Below are positions 50,171-60,227 of a stretch of DNA of 64,000 bases, piece by piece. Location: positions 62,001 through 126,000 of IMG/VR virus record IMGVR_UViG_3300025141_013434; one strand, given 5' to 3'. How positions within the stretch are numbered: the first letter of the stretch is position 1; the number at the start of each line of letters is the position of its first letter. A program made the translations under genes and the position numbers. The stretch comes from a virus. The notes under the pieces are model-generated. The model was not told where the DNA came from. It saw nothing but the letters and a program-made list of their open reading frames with translations, and did no database searches.

Positions 50171-53100
50171 TCATTCCTCCTCTTCAGTCACAATATCATC
50201 GACACAGAAAGGCGGTGGCTGCATTGGCCGGCCGGGTGTGTCGCACGAGATGCATTGAAACTCCTTTTGCTTCTTCCAATGTTCTTCCCCTGGAAGCTCT
50301 CTTATAGACAAGCCCCAAAGTCCTGGAAGAAAAAGGAGTTTTCCATATTTTCCTGTTTCTTCTCCGGCTCCAAGATTTTCTAAAAATTCAGTACCGAGAG
50401 CTGTATTAACTAGGTGCTGAACTGTTCCTTTTATCGGTTTTGCTGCACGCGACCACGAAGGCCCGAAAGGAAGAGCCGCCATAATAAGAGCCACCACAGA
50501 TTTGCCAATATCCCCGGCGACCCGGTTAACTGGAACATAAAGTGGCAGTGCACCGCCTGCGCCGCAACGGGTGAGGCCCTCTTTTGTCAATTTTCTGGGT
50601 CGCCCTGCATATGGGAAAGAGTTAACCACAACCCCTTTATTTGATAACGATCCCATGGTTAGGCCCCTTCTTAGCTTGCAGGGGTCTTTTTTATAGACCT
50701 TGTTCATTTCTTTGTAGGCCGGATCCAAATGATTTGCGGTATTTCTTATAGCAATTATCGGAGCCATCTTTATTGCTTTCTTTATCATGGGCCAGAAATC
50801 TTTTAGTTTCCTCTTGAGTTCTTCCATTGGGCCCTCAGAGCCTTGAGACGCCATGGCAGCACTAAACATATCACCATCGAGGGAAAGGTGACTGTCGTCG
50901 AGAGTCGGAGGGGTAATCATCGCCCTTAAGATCATGTTTGCTGCAGCTCGGGTACCATCAAACAATTCTGCTAAATCTTCATTTCTGTCTAGGATTGTTA
51001 TGTGATTTATTAAAAATAATGAAACATACCTATCTAGAGGAAAAACGAAGTCAAAAAGATACCTTATGTCTTCCGATGGCTCTGAAGTTAGCCTCCACCG
51101 TACCTCATTGATCGACTCATCGCGGATAAGGGACCGTGGGTCGGTGTCTTTTTCCATCCCAAAATGCTCCTTCAGGAGGGCTTCTTTATAATTCTGCATC
51201 AATCCTTGGATTTCACCTAAGAAAATCGTATTGAAGACGCGCGTCTCGACCTCACCTTCTGTATCGAACGCGTTCTTATAGTTGAGCAGGAACTTGCCCA
51301 AACAATCTATCGATTTCTCGAAGTTGTAAATAGGAGTCGGTGTCATGTCGCCGCGGCCTTCTGGCGGCCAAACGCCGGCTTGACTTATACCCCTTTTGTC
51401 TTCATGGGAGAATTGATCCATCTCTGGCTGCAGATTAATATGGACATTGGAAGGGATTGTACCCCCGTCTTTCACGCGCATAGGGAAAACAGTATAAGTT
51501 CCCCAAGGGTCTCCTCTGTGAGCGCTTGGATCTCCTTCTTGGCCCGCACCGCCCGCACCGCCAGCAGCTTCGGCACCACCGGCACCGGTACGTTGACCCA
51601 TGGTGGATGTGTCGATATCTTTAACGTGCATCGCCCCAAAAACGCCCGAAGACATGTCAACACCTTGAACGATGCTGCCTTCATCTGCCAGTCCGGACGG
51701 GGTACCAACACCCCTGCGTGGAAGTAGAGGAAATATATTTGGGTGGTTTGGCTCACGATTATAAAGATTTTCTTGCTTTTCAATGGGATATTCACCGCGA
51801 AGAAGTTCATTAAATCGGTCGAGCCTTTGCTGTGGTGTCATCTCTTCATGGATTATTCCCACCGCCTCAGGGTGAGTGCCGGCATGGATGATGGTATTCT
51901 CAACGTCGGCGGCGTGGCCATGTTCTTGCCAATGTTTTTCTTGTGCCGCAACCAGAGCTTCCATTTCCCCTTGACGCCTATAGAACCAGTTATGAGTTTC
52001 AAATCCAGCCGTTGGACTACCAAGAAAGGCGCGAGTAGTTGTGATAAACTCATTTGCACCCTTGTTCCATTGTTTATGCACCGTGAAGTCGCGACTTCGT
52101 TCATTCGAGGTATCGCCCTGGGTGAACATCTGGTGATTATTGCTTGCAAGCGAAGGTTGCGAAAACCGGATTTGGTTTTGTCGCCCCTGTTGGAGTCCCT
52201 GGTCTATTTTAAGGCCGTCGTCGTATTGTCCAACAATTTGGTTAAACGACATATCCCTTCCAATAAGAGCCCGAGGTTGGATCGGTCGAGAATCTGATTT
52301 CCATCCCGCGGGTCTGACTGCCTGTCGCGATTCGTCGTATTCGTCTTCGTTCTGGTACCAAACACGACGATTATGCCTAATTGAACGCCGAATCGATTCA
52401 TTTGCCGGCGGTATATACATTAATCTAACTCCGGCAGTCAGGGCCCCGGGCTCACTTATAAGATATTTTGCCAAAGTCTCGTATTCATCAGCCTTGGCTT
52501 CGGGGAAAATTTCCCCATCTAGTTCAGATCCTCCGACAAGAGTGGGGGAACCATGTTCCGCAAAATAATTTAACAAGCCATTTAATTCATGCTCATTGAA
52601 TGGTCCGAAATATGCATTCAGCGGTATCAGATTTCTTTCGCTCGCGCCTCGCCGATGTCGATGGTCACCCACGGGTACTTCTCGGCGACCATGGCCGCCT
52701 TCATGTACATCTTCATAGTTACGAAGCCAATCACTATCCGCCATCAAGCCTACCAAGAAAGTCTTACTGAATCTGAAATATTCCTCTAAATAGAAACAGC
52801 CATGAGTAAGTTTCATTTGACTTACCGAACCGGCCGTGATTTGCTGGTTGCCTGCAGCATCATATGAAAACTTATGATTATTGAAAAACTTTCTTCCTAT
52901 GTTTATATATCCTCGACGGATAGGGTTTTGTATTTGTTTGTAACCCTCTATTTTATCACTGCCAAGAGCTAGCTCTTCAAAGAACTTCTCTTTGTAAGAT
53001 TTATATTTGGGCATAAAAAGCTTGTTTGAAACGCTTGTAATTGTCTTCTTCGCATTTTTCATAACTCTCGCTATCAACTTATCCAAAGCAATATTGAAGT

Positions 53101-56100
53101 CATCCTCGTTTGTTATTTTTTTAATTCTATCTACGATCCTTTGGCTATCTTCTTGCTCTTCCTCTCCAAAGACCTCTTCTAATATTTTTGACTCTAGATA
53201 GTCTTTCATATAAGAAGATATTATTCTTGTTTGCATAATATCTTCTCCGTCAAATTCAGAAAAGAGGAATATCCCCTTCATTACAAATTCCAAGGCAAAA
53301 GACATTATATATATGAATATCATCTGATCTGCAATGGCGTTCTCAAGAGGGCCGGGTTCTCTGAAGTCTCTCGTTACAGGGTCATTTTCTGGTTCGCACA
53401 ATGATTCATTATAGGCCTTCATTATATCTTTCTTAAGTTGTTCGAAATCTAAAGCAATATCATTCTTTTTGATGCAGGGCTTTTCCGCTGTGGCTGGAAC
53501 GATTGCTGAGGGGCTCTGCTCTTCCTCTGGGACATCAGGATCCCCTTCATTTCCCATTGGGCCTTGGCATGGTTCCTCGTCACACTCAACAAAGGCTGCA
53601 ACCAGTTTTGTATTTAATGCCTCTAGTTGTGCCGGATCGAAAAACTTAGACTCGGATATACTCTCGCCGATGGCCTCAAGAAATGCCGTTGCTTGTGCTC
53701 GATAAAACCCTTGATAATTGTTATCTGGCCATCCGGCCAAGTTATTGAGGCTTTGGTGGGTATTCAGAAACTCAAGGCTCTGGTTTATCCACTTATCCTG
53801 AAGGTTTCTGGTCTCAGCGGTGCGCGGGTCGGTGATTTGTTCAACGTCTGAGTTAAAAAATGGAAAACGACTGTTAATCTGATGTCGCATAGGGTCATGA
53901 CCAAAAGCATACTCCGACGATGTAAAGGCTGCCTCTCGGGCAGCGCGAATGAAAGGTAAATTATCTCGGTGGGCTTCGAGTTCACGTATCCAAGCATTCA
54001 CAAACAAATCAGCAAACATTGGTGGACGAAGCGATCGTGGCGAGTCGGGGCCGGGGCTGCCCATGGCCTTCTCATTGGCCAAGTTAAGTCTTCTCGCCTT
54101 AAATTCTGGCGGAATTATAAAATTTGCTGTCCTTACCCTGTAAACCATTTGTTCCTCTCTATCTTCCGGTCTCAGGGTCCTGTCGATGGTGTGACTTATT
54201 ATATTAAAACAATCTTTAATATCGTGGTCGTGACCTCCAATCGGCAACTCTTGATAGGCTATATCATCATGTGTGATATCATTCAACTGTGCAATCGATG
54301 TATTTTTATTGGTACCAAGAACAACCAACTCATGGCTATCATCCATAAACCCTTCTCTTTTGGGTAAATTATTTATAAAATTTTCCATTTGCCCAGCAAC
54401 AGGCAATGGGTAGGTGCCGTTCCAGAGGCCAGGAACATTTTTATAAGAATATCCAAAAGCATAGTTGCTCTTCATCAAACTCTTCAATAGTGGTATAACT
54501 TTTGTTTTTCTGACCGCATTGGCAGGTAAAAATCTCGAAGCGAGGCGTTCTTGAAATAATTTTCCATCCTCTATTGTGGATCGATATGCTGTCACATGTT
54601 TTTTAATGTTGTCTATACTTTTCCATCGCTTTTTCTCGTCTGATGCTGTGCTCGGATGAAAAACCAAAATTGGATACCCCGCCCTTCTATGTTCTTCTGG
54701 GGTTGCAAGAATCTGTATTTTCTCATTTTCGTCTATCCAAAGATACGGTTTATAGATGTTCCCCTTCTCACCTTCGGATGCGATCCACTGGCTCTCTGTT
54801 GATGCTCGCCTTGGGTCTCTAAATGTAGGGTCTTCGCCCCTAGTCTGAAGATCTTGCATCTGTTTCATCAGATTCATATGAATGTGAAAATCTATCACAT
54901 CCATATCGTCCTCTCCCGGGAGATCCGCAGTCTGTTCGAAGAACGCTGGCACGTACGATGTCAAGTCCATCTTATAAGACATCTCCAGTGCGTTCAAGGC
55001 CCCCTTCACCGCTACGGTATTGGCCTTCTGTGAATGCTCGTTGTCATAAGGTCCCGGCAGACCGCCCTGGTCCGGACACCCGACAGGCGGGAGAGAATCT
55101 TGTAGCGGATCTTTTGCGAAGAGATCCTTAATTGCATCCCTCTTTTTTGCAGCATCAGCCATGGCTGCTTTAATCTCCTCTGGAGATGCTCCAAGATCCT
55201 TTAATCTTTGTCTTAGAGATGGAATTTCTTTTTCTGGACAGACCTCATCCGAAATTACAACGTTCGAAAGTCTGGCTATCTTTCCGCACACCGAGGGATC
55301 AATCAAGTCTCCCATACAAGAGAAAAACATTTCTATCTGACTTTCTGTTCCGATGTAATCCTTAAGCGTGGGCTTTGTTTTGTTAATTATCTCTTTAATA
55401 ATTCCGATAACTTCTGGAGGTGCGTTGCCACCTAATAGAGCACAAAGTTCCGCAGGTGTGAGAACCAGAGATACTTCATCAAACAAGTTTGCTAATTCCG
55501 AATAGTGCTCAACGGGGATACCCATCTTTTCCAAGCAATCAACCCCTTTGTCAATACACTCAGCTCTTGAGCTTGCTTCTGGCCCGAGGAGTTCACACAA
55601 CTCTTTATCACCAACATCCAAAAGATCTTTACAGCCAGGAAATCCCGGGATGGACAAAAGATCTTTTAGAAGATCTAGAATCGCCCTCGCAATACCGCAC
55701 AAAATGCCCAATATTATACTAATAATCATTAAAAGTAGCATTTCCAGTAGAAACCCCAAGGGATCCCATGATGGAAGTTTCGGCAACATAGGAAGTTGAA
55801 AATCGAAATCCCAATCAAACTCCAATGGCCACGGAATATCAGGAATACAGCCGGCGAAATTACAAAAAAGAGAAGTAAAATCAAAAATGTCCAAGAACTC
55901 TGCAAAAAGACCCTCTAAGGTGCATGCCGCTCCAGCTGGCAATTTATCCGTAATAGACGCAGGATTCATTGCTTGTTCTGCTGTTATTGATGCTTTCCAT
56001 GCCCCTCCTGAAGCAATAGCTAAATCTTCTTCTAGTTTTTTAGCAGCTGTTTTTAGTTCGTTAGAAAACGGAGGAAACGTACTCTTGAATTCATTCAACA

Positions 56101-58015
56101 AGAAAACAGTCTTAAGTGCCGGTATCCTGTGTGTGAATTTTTTAAAAAACTTCGTTCCTGGCATTGGCTTTGTTGTAGAACAAAGATTACTGTTTCTTGA
56201 TATCTTATACATTTCTTCAATATTATAAAGATATCCCATCGTCCGTGGATTGTTCCATGGCCTCTCATTAGTCATCAACCAATCAATTCCAGAGGTAAAT
56301 TCTATTTCTTCTTTGTTCTTCTTTACAATATGTACGGACAACACCTTAAGACCAGCCGTCACGAGCTGCATCGGAGGCTTCTGGGCCCAGGGCTGGAGAT
56401 TTGCTTTATGATCTCCTATTTCAAATTTTGTAGCCAAGCCCTTTATCGAGCCGAAAAGCGGCCTAACTCTTTCGAGCCTCTTTACTTCATCGAAACAGAA
56501 GCGAATCTTGTCGCCGGGCTGGGGAGTATAATCGTTTGTTCTTATCAGTTCCTTTGTGGCCTCTATGACTCTCTTTAATTCTCTCGACTCGCTAGGAACT
56601 CTCAGACCGGGCTGGAACCGGCCGCCGACCAGACGCCATGGTTGCATTTGGATTTCATAGTTGTTCATTCTTGTTACGACTGTCTGAATTAACCCTTCAC
56701 CGCGGAAGCTACCATGCTCATCTCTGATTTCGCCGGCCAGGAGCGCATCTATGTTATACTCTCGACACGCTGGAAAGCTTTCGTCTGAAACGTCTTTTGC
56801 GTGCTTTTCTGCTCTGGCTAATAATTCGTCTCTCAGGGCTGCTCGAATTCCATCTTTGTCTAAGCCATCAGATTCAGAATTTCTCGCCATTCGAGCTATA
56901 CATTTTTCAACTATTTCAGAAGTCGCCTTGTCTATCTCATCTCTTGAGCTTTCCAACCAATTTGACGCAGCATCTGCAGCCAGTTGCTGAACTTCGGCTT
57001 TAGCTTCCTGAAGAGCATCAAGATCCTCTGGACTAGGAAGTTCATGAAGCGTCCCTTTTGCTGGAATCGGATCAAACAAGTGTCTATTTATTGCAACTGA
57101 AAATTTAAAAGTAGAGCCGGGACGTTCCCCGGGGCTGTGTATTTTTTTGATGGCAGCGAAAATAGGCTTGGCCCTTTCTCTCAAATCCTGACCGTATAGT
57201 ATATCCACAGTAGGTGCGCTGCCAGCCAGAGCAGCGGTCGGAACAGGTGCAATAGTAAGCTGTAAATCTTCATTTCTTAAAGAAGTTGGAAAATTTTGAT
57301 AATCCATTATCTCGTTCCAGGTACCCTTGTTGGGATCTGGCTTCCACACTGGAGATTTGCCATAAAATTTAAAGGCTTTAACAACTGCTGATCTAAGAGC
57401 CAACTCACTTGTAGATTCTACAAAATTCCTATAACTGGGATCATCCCCTATGTCTGCTCGGGTTTTTCCAGAAAGCCACGTAACATATATAAATTTGCCG
57501 TCTCTGGTTGGCGGGCGATCAGTATCTTCCGGGACTCCAAACTCATTCCAATAATCTTTAGAATCCAAGTCTGAACCCTTTATAAGCTCAGATTTTGTAT
57601 CTAAATATTCCAGAACCCTTTGGGCGGATTCTTGTATTTTTTTGAGACCGGTGTTATCGAACGTTGCGCCGGGGACCTGCATCATTGACATAAAGGTTGC
57701 GGGACGAACTACACCAAATTCCGAGAACCAACCGCGGTCGGCGGAAGATGAGTTGTCTTCATCAATGATAAGGCCTGCGAATTCGCTTATTTCTGTTTTG
57801 TGCTCTAACTGCCATTTTCTAAGTGCGTCTTTGGTAGCATCATCAAAGACATCACTCTCAAACATGCCAACTCCCAGAAAATCACGTATTACTAGAACTT
57901 GAACTCCCTTGTCGCCCTTTTTCAGCGGGAGTTCAAAAGTTATAGCCCTTTCATCGGTCCCCGGCAGCCCGGTGACAACAAATTTAGATGCCTTTAAAAT
58001 TTCACTGTTACTCAT
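50171..58015 (-). CDS. Giant 2614-residue baseplate-region protein with peptidoglycan-binding N-terminus
   Basis: Residues 30-110 form a PG_binding_1-like domain (KKGDKGVQVLVIRDFLGVG followed by FDDATKDALRKWQL). Much of the rest is mixed and unrecognised. Three hydrophobic stretches stand out: about 750-785 (FLLEMLLLMIISIILGILCG), about 1561-1582 (QMIFIYIMSFALEFVMKGIF) and one near residue 2500 (VVALIMAALPFG). The region around 690-830 is Cys-rich, and the C-terminus has CISC. It lies between the spike candidates and gp25. Cell-wall binding fits the domain; a role near the tail tip that contacts the cell envelope is inferred. Confidence 0.75.
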   Translation of the reverse strand: MSNSEILKASKFVVTGLPGTDERAITFELPLKKGDKGVQVLVIRDFLGVGMFESDVFDDATKDALRKWQLEHKTEISEFAGLIIDEDNSSSADRGWFSEFGVVRPATFMSMMQVPGATFDNTGLKKIQESAQRVLEYLDTKSELIKGSDLDSKDYWNEFGVPEDTDRPPTRDGKFIYVTWLSGKTRADIGDDPSYRNFVESTSELALRSAVVKAFKFYGKSPVWKPDPNKGTWNEIMDYQNFPTSLRNEDLQLTIAPVPTAALAGSAPTVDILYGQDLRERAKPIFAAIKKIHSPGERPGSTFKFSVAINRHLFDPIPAKGTLHELPSPEDLDALQEAKAEVQQLAADAASNWLESSRDEIDKATSEIVEKCIARMARNSESDGLDKDGIRAALRDELLARAEKHAKDVSDESFPACREYNIDALLAGEIRDEHGSFRGEGLIQTVVTRMNNYEIQMQPWRLVGGRFQPGLRVPSESRELKRVIEATKELIRTNDYTPQPGDKIRFCFDEVKRLERVRPLFGSIKGLATKFEIGDHKANLQPWAQKPPMQLVTAGLKVLSVHIVKKNKEEIEFTSGIDWLMTNERPWNNPRTMGYLYNIEEMYKISRNSNLCSTTKPMPGTKFFKKFTHRIPALKTVFLLNEFKSTFPPFSNELKTAAKKLEEDLAIASGGAWKASITAEQAMNPASITDKLPAGAACTLEGLFAEFLDIFDFTSLFCNFAGCIPDIPWPLEFDWDFDFQLPMLPKLPSWDPLGFLLEMLLLMIISIILGILCGIARAILDLLKDLLSIPGFPGCKDLLDVGDKELCELLGPEASSRAECIDKGVDCLEKMGIPVEHYSELANLFDEVSLVLTPAELCALLGGNAPPEVIGIIKEIINKTKPTLKDYIGTESQIEMFFSCMGDLIDPSVCGKIARLSNVVISDEVCPEKEIPSLRQRLKDLGASPEEIKAAMADAAKKRDAIKDLFAKDPLQDSLPPVGCPDQGGLPGPYDNEHSQKANTVAVKGALNALEMSYKMDLTSYVPAFFEQTADLPGEDDMDVIDFHIHMNLMKQMQDLQTRGEDPTFRDPRRASTESQWIASEGEKGNIYKPYLWIDENEKIQILATPEEHRRAGYPILVFHPSTASDEKKRWKSIDNIKKHVTAYRSTIEDGKLFQERLASRFLPANAVRKTKVIPLLKSLMKSNYAFGYSYKNVPGLWNGTYPLPVAGQMENFINNLPKREGFMDDSHELVVLGTNKNTSIAQLNDITHDDIAYQELPIGGHDHDIKDCFNIISHTIDRTLRPEDREEQMVYRVRTANFIIPPEFKARRLNLANEKAMGSPGPDSPRSLRPPMFADLFVNAWIRELEAHRDNLPFIRAAREAAFTSSEYAFGHDPMRHQINSRFPFFNSDVEQITDPRTAETRNLQDKWINQSLEFLNTHQSLNNLAGWPDNNYQGFYRAQATAFLEAIGESISESKFFDPAQLEALNTKLVAAFVECDEEPCQGPMGNEGDPDVPEEEQSPSAIVPATAEKPCIKKNDIALDFEQLKKDIMKAYNESLCEPENDPVTRDFREPGPLENAIADQMIFIYIMSFALEFVMKGIFLFSEFDGEDIMQTRIISSYMKDYLESKILEEVFGEEEQEDSQRIVDRIKKITNEDDFNIALDKLIARVMKNAKKTITSVSNKLFMPKYKSYKEKFFEELALGSDKIEGYKQIQNPIRRGYINIGRKFFNNHKFSYDAAGNQQITAGSVSQMKLTHGCFYLEEYFRFSKTFLVGLMADSDWLRNYEDVHEGGHGRREVPVGDHRHRRGASERNLIPLNAYFGPFNEHELNGLLNYFAEHGSPTLVGGSELDGEIFPEAKADEYETLAKYLISEPGALTAGVRLMYIPPANESIRRSIRHNRRVWYQNEDEYDESRQAVRPAGWKSDSRPIQPRALIGRDMSFNQIVGQYDDGLKIDQGLQQGRQNQIRFSQPSLASNNHQMFTQGDTSNERSRDFTVHKQWNKGANEFITTTRAFLGSPTAGFETHNWFYRRQGEMEALVAAQEKHWQEHGHAADVENTIIHAGTHPEAVGIIHEEMTPQQRLDRFNELLRGEYPIEKQENLYNREPNHPNIFPLLPRRGVGTPSGLADEGSIVQGVDMSSGVFGAMHVKDIDTSTMGQRTGAGGAEAAGGAGGAGQEGDPSAHRGDPWGTYTVFPMRVKDGGTIPSNVHINLQPEMDQFSHEDKRGISQAGVWPPEGRGDMTPTPIYNFEKSIDCLGKFLLNYKNAFDTEGEVETRVFNTIFLGEIQGLMQNYKEALLKEHFGMEKDTDPRSLIRDESINEVRWRLTSEPSEDIRYLFDFVFPLDRYVSLFLINHITILDRNEDLAELFDGTRAAANMILRAMITPPTLDDSHLSLDGDMFSAAMASQGSEGPMEELKRKLKDFWPMIKKAIKMAPIIAIRNTANHLDPAYKEMNKVYKKDPCKLRRGLTMGSLSNKGVVVNSFPYAGRPRKLTKEGLTRCGAGGALPLYVPVNRVAGDIGKSVVALIMAALPFGPSWSRAAKPIKGTVQHLVNTALGTEFLENLGAGEETGKYGKLLFLPGLWGLSIRELPGEEHWKKQKEFQCISCDTPGRPMQPPPFCVDDIVTEEEE

Positions 58016-58029
58016 ATTTTGATTTTCCG

Positions 58030-60216
58030 CTAATTAACATTATTATACCTACTTCTTATACTCATTTTACCGCCGCGTTCCAAATATCCCAGTTTAGACC
58101 TTGCGAGGTTCCACTTTTGCGCAACTCCAGAAAAAACATCTTTGCTAGCATTTTTTGTAGCAAGGGTAATATCCAATGGAATCAAATTCGGAGAAGGCCC
58201 CGAGAAAGCAGCTGGGCCGGTGTTGATATGTATGTGGGACGCCAACGCGGTATGGAGCATGATTTGATCAAGTAAGAGCGACTCAACAGTTCCCACGACC
58301 ATGTCTATAACCTCTGTGAGATCTGTAAGGCATCTTGTTAAGTTGTTTCCTAATACCATTGGCTGCAAAGCTCTTTGATTGTTGTTCGCAATAATATCCA
58401 CGCCTCTTATCTTTGTTATCGGACCACCTTGAGAATTAAATTTATCTGATCTTGTTACTAATTTAATTCCTTCATTTCCTATTACCCTTACTGCATCAGC
58501 TTTTATACCTATTCCGGAACGTGCAACACTTGACCCAACGCGGCCATCGGTCAGCTTAAAATTTGAATCTATGTCAGTTTTTTGGCTTATGTGAATTCTC
58601 GCAGCATCGCATACGTATCCATCCTTTAATGGCTTATTCGGCTTTGGCCACGAACGAACATTAAACTCGGGATCGGCATATATCTTTTGTCCGTCAGAGA
58701 CTGTAACAGAACGTGGACCTGGGTTACCTGCATGGCGACCGACAACGATATCGATGGCTCCGCACTGGGTATGGCCCTTGCCTCCATAACCGGATATTCT
58801 ATTGCCAGGGCGATCGACACCCAGAACAATAAATGAGTTGTATCTACTTTTCGGTTCAAGAAGCACTTCCGCGTCAGCTTTTGCAAACTCAGGGACAGGA
58901 TCAACGCGGTGAGTGCACCCCACTCCAGAGTTCAAATTTTTGTCTCCCTCTGATAAGTTCTTTAATGCTTCTTTTGTTGTTGAATCTGCTCCATCAGTAT
59001 TAACTGCAGCACGAGCTTGCATTGCCGGCTCGCCAGCGCCGGATGCATCTTCTTCCTCTGCAATTAGTTCTTTTTCTTCATCAGGCTCATCCCCAACTTC
59101 ATGTTCAGACTCTTCAGATAGCCTCATTCCTTCGACTTCTAGCTCCTCTGGGCATCCATTGTTTTCTAGGAGTTTTTTGAGCATTTGGGCGCGCGCGCAT
59201 GAAAACGTTTTCCCAGCCTCTCGTTCGGCTGGATCTTCATGGGAATCTTCACACAGACGCTCCCATTTCTGGATTTCTTCCCTGGTTGGGATACATTTAC
59301 GAGGAGAGCCATCTGGGCAGGGGCCACTCCAAACACTTGGGGTAAATCCTTCTCTACAGGGGCCGCCGGCGTTGCCTGCCTGGGGTGGTGATGCCGGATC
59401 AGCGTCTTCAGTGAGATTTGCTTGTCCTCCAGAATACGTCGCTCCGTAAGGGGGGCCATCGTCGGTGACAGACGGGGTAGAGCTTCTGGAATCTCCTCTT
59501 CCGAAGCCGGACAAATCAAACCGAGATCCTCGAACTGTTAATAGATTGTTTGTTAAGTCGTCCAAATTTCGATCTAGGTCTGGATTTGTACTTGGACTAT
59601 CAGGACTACGACTAGGGACAGAACTATCTCCGAATATCGCTTCAAAATTTTGTATTTGGCCCGCAGCGAGAAAACTAGCCCTTAATAACTCCTGGTACTG
59701 TTGCCATTGAACTGAGTTTTGTTCTATATCTTCTATATTGACTGGTCTGGACAAATTTCCAGTAAGAGTGACCGGATCAGACAGCGGCTTCTCTTCTAGT
59801 GCATATGGTACGTAATTAGGATCCCCGGGCAGTGGCTGACTCTCTGACCACCGAGAATTTGGAGACTCCCCTGTATTAAGGGGAGAGTCCGGAATCATGG
59901 TTGAAGGGTCCCTATCTTGTGCGTATACTGTACCTTCTTTTGCTATTTTGCCTGTTTTGTCAGTTATATAATTGGTGCTGGATATGACTGTACCGTCTGA
60001 GTCTATGCCTTCCAAGGTATACTCTTCATGGTCAGGGTCCGTTAAATCGAAACCGTACTCTTTCCAGAGAAATTCAAATGCCTTATCTAAAACAGATTTA
60101 CTTGGAGTTTCGTCAAAAATCTTTTCTCTTTCTAGATTGCCGAAATCTGCATTTATTACCAAAACTTTTAGCTTTTGGTTTTTGAAATTTTTTATATGAA
60201 AAGTTTTTCTACTCAT
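58030..60216 (-). CDS. Baseplate spike or hub candidate, beta-rich C-terminus
   Basis: This 728-residue protein has a helical N-terminal head (residues 1-90), a long Pro/Ser/Asp-rich linker with a Cys-containing patch (PCREGFTPSVWSGPCPDGSP) at about 270-330, and a C-terminal region with RSGIGIKADAVRVIGNEGIK then LVTRSD at about residues 570-600, typical of the intertwined beta-helix needle parts of phage spikes. It is upstream of the giant protein and downstream of the two tail peptidases. Central spike or its adaptor is the preferred reading, at moderate confidence. Confidence 0.7.
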   Translation of the reverse strand: MSRKTFHIKNFKNQKLKVLVINADFGNLEREKIFDETPSKSVLDKAFEFLWKEYGFDLTDPDHEEYTLEGIDSDGTVISSTNYITDKTGKIAKEGTVYAQDRDPSTMIPDSPLNTGESPNSRWSESQPLPGDPNYVPYALEEKPLSDPVTLTGNLSRPVNIEDIEQNSVQWQQYQELLRASFLAAGQIQNFEAIFGDSSVPSRSPDSPSTNPDLDRNLDDLTNNLLTVRGSRFDLSGFGRGDSRSSTPSVTDDGPPYGATYSGGQANLTEDADPASPPQAGNAGGPCREGFTPSVWSGPCPDGSPRKCIPTREEIQKWERLCEDSHEDPAEREAGKTFSCARAQMLKKLLENNGCPEELEVEGMRLSEESEHEVGDEPDEEKELIAEEEDASGAGEPAMQARAAVNTDGADSTTKEALKNLSEGDKNLNSGVGCTHRVDPVPEFAKADAEVLLEPKSRYNSFIVLGVDRPGNRISGYGGKGHTQCGAIDIVVGRHAGNPGPRSVTVSDGQKIYADPEFNVRSWPKPNKPLKDGYVCDAARIHISQKTDIDSNFKLTDGRVGSSVARSGIGIKADAVRVIGNEGIKLVTRSDKFNSQGGPITKIRGVDIIANNNQRALQPMVLGNNLTRCLTDLTEVIDMVVGTVESLLLDQIMLHTALASHIHINTGPAAFSGPSPNLIPLDITLATKNASKDVFSGVAQKWNLARSKLGYLERGGKMSIRSRYNNVN

Positions 60217-60227
60217 ATCAATATCAC

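Noticed and set aside
50171-58015. Reading the 2614-residue protein as the tape measure
   Set aside because: Tail length scales with tape-measure length, and 2614 residues would imply an exceptionally long tail for a T4-like phage. The protein is not mainly helical, and it sits among hub and wedge genes.
59188-59198. Alternating CG run that could form Z-DNA
   Set aside because: It is short and lies inside the coding sequence for ordinary residues of the spike candidate.
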